This document shows, piece after piece, positions 1-4,742 of a DNA stretch of 5,819 bases (positions are counted from its first letter, which is position 1; every line of letters starts with the position of its first letter). The DNA lies in the NCBI GenBank assembly GCA_027055635.1, contig JALUMZ010000312.1:1-5819 (forward strand), read 5' to 3'. The notes under the pieces were generated by a model, which saw only the letters and a program-made list of their open reading frames with translations, was not told where the DNA came from and ran no database searches. Both the position numbers and the translations under genes were made by a program. This DNA comes from Campylobacteraceae bacterium (GTDB lineage Bacteria; Campylobacterota; Campylobacteria; Campylobacterales; Sulfurospirillaceae).

Positions 1-398
1 ATGTAGAGGTACAAGACAATACAGGAATCCAAATAAATGGATATTTTAATGAATTTAACCAAGTAATACTAAACTTGATAAACAATTCAAAAGATGCCTT
101 CAATCAAAGAAAAATAGAAAATAGAAAAATCAATATAACTATAGATGCTGATAATAAAAATGCTACTATTTTATACAGAGATAATGCAAAAGGTATAGAT
201 GAAAATATAATAGATAAGATTTTTGATCCATATTTTACTACAAAACACTCAAGCGAAGGAACAGGTCTAGGACTGTATATGAGTGAAATGATAATCCAAA
301 AAAGTATGAAAGGCAATATAAAAGTGTATAATAACAAGAGTGGAGCAACTTTTGAAATAAAAATACCCCTGCATAAGGAGAAATACAATGAGCAATAA
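1..398 (+). CDS. Sensor histidine kinase, C-terminal ATPase part (5' truncated by window edge)
   Basis: The reading frame is open from base 3, the first complete codon, to a TAA at 396-398, so this is the tail of a longer gene that begins outside the window. The visible part is the HATPase_c domain that binds ATP and feeds phosphate to the kinase's own histidine. An N-box reads EFNQVILNLINNSKDAF (bases about 48-101). A G1 box follows as DNAKGI, an F box as IFDPYFTTK, and a G2 box as GTGLGLYMS. The G1 box departs from the usual DxGxG form: Ala replaces the first Gly, which is common in this family, and Lys sits just before the last Gly. The sensing domain and phospho-acceptor His are not visible, so the signal cannot be told. 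A TTG at base 75 could be taken as a start but lies inside the N-box, so it is not one. The gene overlaps the response regulator by 11 bp and is surely its partner. By position it may control the cbb3 oxidase genes downstream (inference). Confidence 0.93.
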   Translation, partial: VEVQDNTGIQINGYFNEFNQVILNLINNSKDAFNQRKIENRKINITIDADNKNATILYRDNAKGIDENIIDKIFDPYFTTKHSSEGTGLGLYMSEMIIQKSMKGNIKVYNNKSGATFEIKIPLHKEKYNEQ

Positions 399-1062
399 CT
401 TATCTAGCCTAACAATCCTGTTTGTTGAAGATGAAAACAGTATAAGAACTGCGCTCAGTAGAGCTATTAGCGATGAATTTGCAAAATTTATAGTAGCAAA
501 AGATGGAAGTGAAGGCTTAAAAAAGTTTAAAAAGTATAAACCCGATATTGTTATTACCGATATCATGATGCCTATCGTTGATGGACTAGAGATGTCAAGA
601 GATATTAAAAAAATATCAAGAGATACGCCAATCATAATACTAAGTGCTTTTGATGAAAAAGATAGACTTATGAGTGCTATAAATATAGGTATAGATAAAT
701 ATCTTATGAAACCAATAGATACTGATGAGCTTCTAAGCACACTAGAGCACATATCTAAAGACATCTTGTCTCTAGGTGATTTGATCGATCTTGGAAGTGG
801 ATATGCTTTTGATAAGATAGCTAGAGTTTTGATAAAAGACGACAAAACTATAACCTTAACAAAAAAAGAGCTTCTTTTTATATCTATTTTAGTGAAAAAT
901 ATAGGGGCATATGTACTGCATGAAGAGCTAAAAAAGTATGTATGGACAAATAAAAATGTAAGCGATGCCGCCATAAGAACATTTGTGAAGAGAGTTAGAG
1001 AAAAAACAAGTAAAAACTTTATAAAAAATGTTCCCGGACTTGGATATAAAATTAATTTATAA
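388..1062 (+). CDS. OmpR/PhoB-class response regulator
   Basis: A 224-residue two-component regulator of normal length for the OmpR class. Residues about 7-122 form the receiver domain. The acidic pair is E14/D15, the phospho-acceptor is D58 in ITDIMMP, the switch residue is S86 in ILSAF, and the conserved lysine is K108 in LMKP. Residues about 140-224 form a winged-helix DNA-binding domain, with TLTKKELLFISILVKN at its start and AIRTFVKRVREKT plus the closing GLGYKI, typical of Trans_reg_C. The ATG at 388 is preceded by AAGGAG at 375-380 with a 7-nt spacer. The gene starts inside the kinase gene, so the two are co-transcribed and probably translationally coupled. OmpR-class proteins bind tandem direct repeats about 10-11 bp apart. 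Such an array (ATTTAAT x3) begins one base after this gene's stop codon, upstream of ccoN. I recall a similar kinase/regulator pair next to ccoN in Campylobacter jejuni (Cj1492c/Cj1491c). The family is certain; the target is inference. Confidence 0.95.
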   Translation: MSNNLSSLTILFVEDENSIRTALSRAISDEFAKFIVAKDGSEGLKKFKKYKPDIVITDIMMPIVDGLEMSRDIKKISRDTPIIILSAFDEKDRLMSAINIGIDKYLMKPIDTDELLSTLEHISKDILSLGDLIDLGSGYAFDKIARVLIKDDKTITLTKKELLFISILVKNIGAYVLHEELKKYVWTNKNVSDAAIRTFVKRVREKTSKNFIKNVPGLGYKINL

Positions 1063-1091
1063 ATTTAATAATTATTTAATACAAATTTAAT
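1063..1091 (+). promoter_or_regulatory. Three ATTTAAT direct repeats at 11-bp spacing, candidate response-regulator binding array
   Basis: The heptamer ATTTAAT occurs perfectly at 1063-1069, 1074-1080 and 1085-1091, each copy 11 bp after the last, so all lie on one face of the helix. The outer two copies extend to AAATTTAAT at 1061-1069 and 1083-1091. The array ends about 31 bp upstream of the TATAAT at 1123, roughly -72 to -44 from a predicted start of transcription near 1135, which suits an activator. This layout is typical of OmpR/PhoB-class sites, and the neighbouring gene encodes such a protein. The DNA is very AT-rich, so chance matches are easier here than elsewhere. Binding is inference. 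Confidence 0.5.
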
Positions 1092-1110
1092 CCTATTAAG
1101 CTTTATCGTA

Positions 1111-1128
1111 TTTTTTTTGTACTATAAT
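1111..1128 (+). promoter_or_regulatory. Predicted sigma-70 promoter of the ccoNOQP operon
   Basis: A run of eight T (1111-1118) is followed by GTAC and a perfect TATAAT at 1123-1128. No convincing -35 box is present. This is the usual look of vegetative promoters in Campylobacterota, where T-rich DNA upstream of a strong -10 replaces the -35. Transcription would begin near 1135, giving a leader of about 48 nt before the ccoN ATG. It is the only good -10 in the gap between the regulator and ccoN. A weaker alternative, GATAAAT at 1143-1149, cannot be excluded. Confidence 0.65.
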
Positions 1129-1160
1129 TCGAGTAATTATGTGATAAATGTGTGACATAA
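1124..1160 (+). promoter_or_regulatory. Overlapping inverted and direct repeats at the ccoN promoter, possible operator
   Basis: Three small symmetric elements are packed over and just after the -10 box. ATAATT (1124-1129) and AATTAT (1135-1140) form a perfect inverted repeat with a 5-nt centre. TTATGT (1137-1142) and ACATAA (1155-1160) form a second perfect inverted repeat with a 12-nt centre. TGTGA occurs at 1140-1144 and again at 1151-1155, an 11-bp direct repeat. A protein bound here would overlap the polymerase site and act as a repressor, or the second pair could form a weak leader hairpin. No consensus FNR site (TTGAT-N4-ATCAA) or symmetric CRP site is present. Each element is short and AT-rich, so chance is a real alternative. 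Confidence 0.3.
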
Positions 1161-1171
1161 AAATATATTTT

Positions 1172-1177
1172 AGGAGG
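1172..1177 (+). promoter_or_regulatory. ccoN ribosome-binding site (decides the start codon)
   Basis: AGGAGG is a full Shine-Dalgarno match, 5 nt before the ATG at 1183. An in-frame TTG at 1180 would leave only 2 nt of spacing, too short for initiation. The ATG is therefore the right start and the protein is 487 residues long. Confidence 0.85.
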
Positions 1178-1182
1178 AATTG

Positions 1183-2646
1183 ATGCAGTCTAGTAATGCA
1201 ATTAACTATGACTATACAATTGCAAAGTGTTTTACGGTTGCTACCATTGTGCTGGGAATCGTGGGTATGCTTGTGGGCGTTATCATTGCGTTTCAATTGG
1301 CTTTTCCAGAGCTAAGTAACTTAGCTGGAGAGTATGGGACATTTGGAAGGTTAAGACCACTACACACTGATGCGGTTGCGTTTGGTTTTACGGCAAGTGG
1401 TATCTTTGCAACTTGGTACTATGTGGGACAGAGAGTTCTGAAGGTCTCTATGGCAGAGTCAAAATTCTTGATGTTCATAGGAAGATTACACTTTTGGATA
1501 TATATCTTAACAGTGGCAGCAGTTGTGGTTTCACTGCTTATGGGCATAACTACTTCAAAAGAGTATGCAGAGTTTGAATGGCCTATAGATATAGCTATAG
1601 TTGTTCTTTGGGTTTTATGGGGAGTTAGTATCTTTGGACTTATTGGTATAAGAAGAGAGAGAGTTCTATACATCTCTGTATGGTACTATATAGCAACATT
1701 TTTAGGTGTAGCTATGCTTTATCTATTTAACAATATGGAAGTGCCTACTTATTTCATAGCAGGCATGGGTAAATGGTATCACTCAGTCTCTATGTATGCA
1801 GGAAGCAATGATGCGATGGTTCAATGGTGGTATGGACACAATGCAGTTGCATTCGTCTTTACTGTGCCGATTATCGCCATGATTTACTACTTTTTACCAA
1901 AAGAGTCAGGTCAACCTATATTTTCATATAAACTTTCACTTTTATCATTTTGGGGATTGATGTTTGTCTATCTTTGGGCAGGCGGACACCACCTTCTTTA
2001 CTCAACAGTTCCTGATTGGGTACAGACTATGGGCTCTATCTTCTCCATTATATTGATTTTACCTTCTTGGGGAAGTGCGATAAATATGCTTCTTACCATG
2101 AAAGGTGAGTGGGGACAACTAAAAGAGAATCCACTTGTAAAATTTTATGTATTAGCTTCAACTTTCTATATGCTAAGTACTCTTGAGGGTCCTATTCAGG
2201 CTATCAAATCTGTAAATGCTTTAGCACACTTTACCGACTGGATTCCGGGACATGTTCATGATGGTACTCTTGGATGGGTTGGATTTATGATTATCGGTGC
2301 TATTTTTCATATGGCGCCTAGAATGTTTAGAAGAGAGATATACAGCAAAAAACTTGTTGAGGCGCAATTTTGGCTTCAAACAACAGGTATCGTTATGTAC
2401 TTTACAAGTATGTGGATAGCTGGTATAACTCAGGGTATGATGTGGAGAGCAACTGATCAGTACGGTAACCTAGCTTACTCATTTATTGATACAGTTGAAG
2501 TTCTTCATCCATACTGGACACTAAGAGCGGTTGGCGGTCTGTTTTTCCTAATAGGTGTATTTATGTGGGCATATAACATTTATAAAACAGCAACTTCAAG
2601 TAGAGCAATTGAGAAAGAACCTCAATATGCTTCACCTATGGCGTAA
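1183..2646 (+). CDS. ccoN: cbb3-type cytochrome c oxidase subunit I (CcoN)
   Basis: The catalytic subunit: an integral membrane heme-copper oxidase (C family) that reduces O2 to water and pumps protons. It is 487 residues from the ATG and is rich in hydrophobic helices. Visible landmarks are the low-spin heme ligand H61 in LRPLHTDAVAFG; the CuB ligand H219 in WWYGHNAVAF; the CuB pair H269/H270 in AGGHHLLYSTVPDW; and the heme-binding H357/H359 in IPGHVHDGTLGW. Y263 lies 44 residues after H219, the spacing known for the His-Tyr cross-link of cbb3 oxidases (H207 and Y251 in Pseudomonas stutzeri). The family motif LEGPIQAIKSVNALAHFTDW is present at about 334-353. All expected catalytic residues are there, so the enzyme should be active. 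It has its own promoter region and a strong ribosome-binding site, and it heads the operon. High-affinity cbb3 oxidases usually serve respiration at low oxygen, in keeping with a microaerobic lifestyle. Confidence 0.98.
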   Translation: MQSSNAINYDYTIAKCFTVATIVLGIVGMLVGVIIAFQLAFPELSNLAGEYGTFGRLRPLHTDAVAFGFTASGIFATWYYVGQRVLKVSMAESKFLMFIGRLHFWIYILTVAAVVVSLLMGITTSKEYAEFEWPIDIAIVVLWVLWGVSIFGLIGIRRERVLYISVWYYIATFLGVAMLYLFNNMEVPTYFIAGMGKWYHSVSMYAGSNDAMVQWWYGHNAVAFVFTVPIIAMIYYFLPKESGQPIFSYKLSLLSFWGLMFVYLWAGGHHLLYSTVPDWVQTMGSIFSIILILPSWGSAINMLLTMKGEWGQLKENPLVKFYVLASTFYMLSTLEGPIQAIKSVNALAHFTDWIPGHVHDGTLGWVGFMIIGAIFHMAPRMFRREIYSKKLVEAQFWLQTTGIVMYFTSMWIAGITQGMMWRATDQYGNLAYSFIDTVEVLHPYWTLRAVGGLFFLIGVFMWAYNIYKTATSSRAIEKEPQYASPMA

Positions 2647-2657
2647 GGGGGTATAAG

Positions 2658-3323
2658 ATGTTTCATTGGTTAGAAAAAAATCCATTCTTTTTTGCAGTAG
2701 GTGTATTTTTGGTTATTGCTTATGCAGGTATAGTTACGATACTTCCAGACTTTATGGAGAGTGCAAGACCTCTTAAGGGTACAAAACCTTATACTACACT
2801 GCAAATTGCAGGAAGACAGGTTTATATAAATAACAGTTGCAATGCTTGTCATTCACAACTGATTCGCCCATTTAAATCTGAAACAGATAGATATGGTAAA
2901 TACTCACTAAGCGGAGAGTATGCGTATGACAGACCTTTCCTTTGGGGAAGTAGAAGAACAGGTCCGGATCTTCATAGAGTTGGAAACTACAGAACTACAG
3001 ACTGGCATGAAAATCACATGCTAGATCCTGCGGCTGTTGTACCTGGGTCTATCATGCCAAAGTATGGCTTTATGTTCAAGAAAAGTGCAGACCTAGAGAC
3101 TGCTTATGCAGAAGCTTATACAGTAAAAAAAGTTTTTAATGTTCCTTATGATAAACCTGGTATGCCAAAACTTGGATCATATGACGAAGCTAAAAAGGCA
3201 GCCTATAAAGAAGCTGGTAAAATAGTGGCTGGTATGAAAAACCAAGATGTTAAAGATGCATATAAAAATGGTGACATTAAAGAGATAGTTGCGTTAATCG
3301 CATACTTAAATGGTCTAAAATAA
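2658..3323 (+). CDS. ccoO: cbb3-type cytochrome c oxidase subunit II (CcoO), mono-heme cytochrome c
   Basis: A 221-residue membrane-anchored cytochrome c that hands electrons to CcoN. A short cytoplasmic start (MFHWLEKNPF) leads into one uncleaved membrane helix at residues about 10-30. A periplasmic domain follows with one heme c site, C61-x-x-C64-H65 in NNSCNACHSQLIRPF. M133 in PGSIMPKYGF is the likely axial Met ligand. The motifs RRTGPDLHRVG and DWHENHMLDP are typical of CcoO. Residues about 145-205 form a lysine/alanine-rich insertion (tandem KKAAYKEAGK-like stretch) before the final helix VALIAYLNGLK. The ATG at 2658 is preceded by a GGGGG run at 2647-2651. The gene lies 11 nt after ccoN and 10 nt before ccoQ, so it belongs to one transcript. 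Confidence 0.98.
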   Translation: MFHWLEKNPFFFAVGVFLVIAYAGIVTILPDFMESARPLKGTKPYTTLQIAGRQVYINNSCNACHSQLIRPFKSETDRYGKYSLSGEYAYDRPFLWGSRRTGPDLHRVGNYRTTDWHENHMLDPAAVVPGSIMPKYGFMFKKSADLETAYAEAYTVKKVFNVPYDKPGMPKLGSYDEAKKAAYKEAGKIVAGMKNQDVKDAYKNGDIKEIVALIAYLNGLK

Positions 3324-3333
3324 GGAATTTATT

Positions 3334-3561
3334 GTGGATATGGAACTCATAAGAAGTCTGCAAGGCTGGGGATATGTAGCCATGATTTTCGGTTTAACAA
3401 TCGGATTTTATGCCTATATATATCATCTGTATAAATCTCAAAGAGATGGCACAAAGGATTATGAAAAATACTCCAATATGGCACTAAATGATGATTTGAG
3501 TGATAGCTTAGTTGAGGAAAAGTATCCACAAGACAACAAAAAAGATAATGAGGAGCGTTAA
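3334..3561 (+). CDS. ccoQ: cbb3-type oxidase small subunit CcoQ (FixQ-like)
   Basis: A 75-residue single-pass protein. The helix covers residues about 12-31 (WGYVAMIFGLTIGFYAYIYH). It is followed by HLYKSQRDGTKDYEKYSNMALNDD, the form of CcoQ I associate with Campylobacterota, and by a highly charged tail. In other bacteria CcoQ stabilises the oxidase complex, especially its CcoP association. The start is taken as GTG at 3334 because AAGGA at 3322-3326 is 7 nt upstream. The in-frame ATG at 3340 would be 13 nt away and would only remove two residues. Its position between ccoO and ccoP is the standard one. The protein is longer than many CcoQ of other phyla because of the acidic/basic tail, whose role is unknown. 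Confidence 0.93.
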   Translation: MDMELIRSLQGWGYVAMIFGLTIGFYAYIYHLYKSQRDGTKDYEKYSNMALNDDLSDSLVEEKYPQDNKKDNEER

Positions 3562-3563
3562 AA

Positions 3564-4415
3564 ATGAATTGGCTGAATGATAATGTTAATTTGCTGACAC
3601 TAATCGGTGCTGCAGCAATTATAATTCTCACCGTGGGCGTTGCTGGTAAATACATCAAACAGATGAAAACAGACAAAGCAACCGGTGAGCTGACAGGAGA
3701 TAACTGGGATGGTGTTGGTGAGTTTTCTAATCCATTACCTATGGGTTGGTCACTTGCTTTTTTAGGAACTATTGTGTGGGGATTATGGTACTTTTTCATG
3801 GGATATCCTGTAGCTACTTTTTCACAAATAGGACAGTATAATCAAGAAGTAAATGACTATACAAAAAGATTTGAGAGTAAGTGGGCAAATCCTAGTCATG
3901 AAACCCTAATGGGCATGGGAGAAGGTGTGTTTTTAGTTCAATGTTCACCTTGCCATGGTATTACTGGTGATGGTATGAATGGAAAGGCAGCTGACCTCAC
4001 AACTTGGGGCAGTGAAGAGCATATAGTAGATACTGTTCTTAAAGGCTCAAAAGGTCAAGGTTACGCACTAGGTGAAATGCCTGCTGGTCTTTTGGATAAA
4101 GCAAGTGCTACTGCGGTTGCTGCATATATAGTACAAGATTTAGCAAAGAGCGGCAAAAGTAAACATCCTGAACTTGTAGCACAAGGAAAGGCATTGTGGG
4201 CAACTTGTGGTGCTTGTCATGGAATGGACGGTAAAGGTATGGGCGGAAGTGCTCCTGCTTTGATAAACTATGGAAAAGCTGAATTTGTTGCGGAAGTACT
4301 AAATCATGGCAAAAAAGGAACTATAGGTGTGATGCCTAAGTTCAATGATGGAAGATTGACAGATGTGCAAAAAACAGCTGTCGGTACTTATATCAACTCA
4401 TTGAGCGAGGAGTAG
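3564..4415 (+). CDS. ccoP: cbb3-type cytochrome c oxidase subunit III (CcoP), di-heme cytochrome c
   Basis: A 283-residue di-heme cytochrome c that accepts electrons from soluble or membrane cytochromes and passes them to CcoO. The N-terminal FixP_N region has two hydrophobic helices at about 9-28 and 62-80, with the conserved DNWDGVGEFSNPLPMGW between them. Two cytochrome c domains follow: heme 1 at C127-SP-C130-H131 with M172 (GEMP) as probable Met ligand, and heme 2 at C215-GA-C218-H219 with M257 (GVMP). The length and two-heme layout are normal; there is no third heme domain. The ATG at 3564 has AGGAG at 3551-3555, 8 nt upstream and inside the end of ccoQ, which leaves a 2-nt gap. The TAG stop at 4413-4415 is 3 nt before the next gene, so transcription continues. 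Confidence 0.98.
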   Translation: MNWLNDNVNLLTLIGAAAIIILTVGVAGKYIKQMKTDKATGELTGDNWDGVGEFSNPLPMGWSLAFLGTIVWGLWYFFMGYPVATFSQIGQYNQEVNDYTKRFESKWANPSHETLMGMGEGVFLVQCSPCHGITGDGMNGKAADLTTWGSEEHIVDTVLKGSKGQGYALGEMPAGLLDKASATAVAAYIVQDLAKSGKSKHPELVAQGKALWATCGACHGMDGKGMGGSAPALINYGKAEFVAEVLNHGKKGTIGVMPKFNDGRLTDVQKTAVGTYINSLSEE

Positions 4416-4418
4416 AAG

Positions 4419-4631
4419 ATGGAAAATACAAACAGAGGTGTTTTTACACTTAGTGGGGTTACTGGTATGTTAATTGCAACTGTATTGTTGCTTAGTATTT
4501 TAGTTGTTTTAACTATTTTTGGTATAAAAGCCCAACAAGAAGTTGCAAACAAACCATATACTATAACTAATCCTCATGCTCTTAAAATGAGAGATAGAGA
4601 CAACTCTAAGCTCAGAGTTATAGTGAAATAA
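4419..4631 (+). CDS. Small single-pass membrane protein, DUF4006-like
   Basis: A 70-residue protein resembling, from memory, the DUF4006 family found behind ccoP in Campylobacterota. Its function is not known. Residues 1-10 are polar, and a helix at about 13-35 (VTGMLIATVLLLSILVVLTIFG) is followed by GIKAQQEVANKPYTITNPHA and a charged tail ending RVIVK. The tail would sit in the periplasm if the start stays inside, though orientation is not proven. There is no cysteine, no heme motif and no signal cleavage site. GAGGAG at 4407-4412 lies 6 nt before the ATG, inside the end of ccoP. The tight spacing on both sides marks it as part of the oxidase operon, so an accessory subunit or assembly role is likely (inference). 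The gene is sure; the family name is a recollection. Confidence 0.85.
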   Translation: MENTNRGVFTLSGVTGMLIATVLLLSILVVLTIFGIKAQQEVANKPYTITNPHALKMRDRDNSKLRVIVK

Positions 4632-4640
4632 GGAGATATT

Positions 4641-4742
4641 ATGGCAGATAAAATGGATGTAATTATAACATTTGGATTGATCATAATGGCGGCAGTTTCT
4701 GCATACTTAGTATTAACACCAAATCACCTATTTGTTGGTTAA
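4641..4742 (+). CDS. 33-residue membrane micro-protein in the cbb3 operon
   Basis: A short frame reads MADKMDVIITFGLIIM followed by AAVSAYLVLTPNHLFVG, then TAA at 4740-4742. I do not recognise it as a named family. Residues about 6-25 form one hydrophobic helix with a short charged start and a short TPNHLFVG end. Three things support a real gene. AAGGAG at 4630-4635 is a strong ribosome-binding site 5 nt before the ATG. The frame fills what would otherwise be a 110-bp gap in a tightly packed operon. Its stop overlaps the next start as TAATG, and that next gene has no ribosome-binding site of its own, so it probably depends on ribosomes finishing here. Single-helix micro-subunits are known in terminal oxidases (CcoM in Pseudomonas stutzeri cbb3, CydX in bd oxidase). 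A similar role here is inference from size and position only. Confidence 0.72.
   Translation: MADKMDVIITFGLIIMAAVSAYLVLTPNHLFVG

Noticed and set aside
267..974. Long open frame on the - strand opposite the kinase end and the regulator
   Set aside because: It lies wholly opposite clear, motif-bearing genes, has low-complexity Ser/Ile/Leu composition, and matches no family I recognise. It is a shadow of the coding strand.
1049..1069. AT-only palindrome (AATTTATAAATT core) at the end of the regulator gene as a terminator
   Set aside because: The stem has no G or C and no T-run follows directly, so it would be too weak to terminate. The stretch is also part of the heptamer array.
1111..1118. 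Run of eight T as a phase-variable tract
   Set aside because: It fits the normal T-rich upstream part of a Campylobacterota promoter, and eight A/T bases in a low-GC genome is common. Nothing else suggests phase variation.
1131..1165. FNR- or CRP-type site upstream of ccoN
   Set aside because: There is no TTGAT-N4-ATCAA. The two TGTGA copies are direct, not inverted as in a CRP site.
1180..1182. In-frame TTG as the start of ccoN, giving 488 residues
   Set aside because: Only 2 nt separate it from AGGAGG (1172-1177). The next codon, ATG at 1183, has a 5-nt spacer and is the better start.
3347..3799. Open frame on the - strand opposite ccoQ and the start of ccoP
   Set aside because: Both + strand genes are certain, and the antisense translation shows no domain or coherent pattern.
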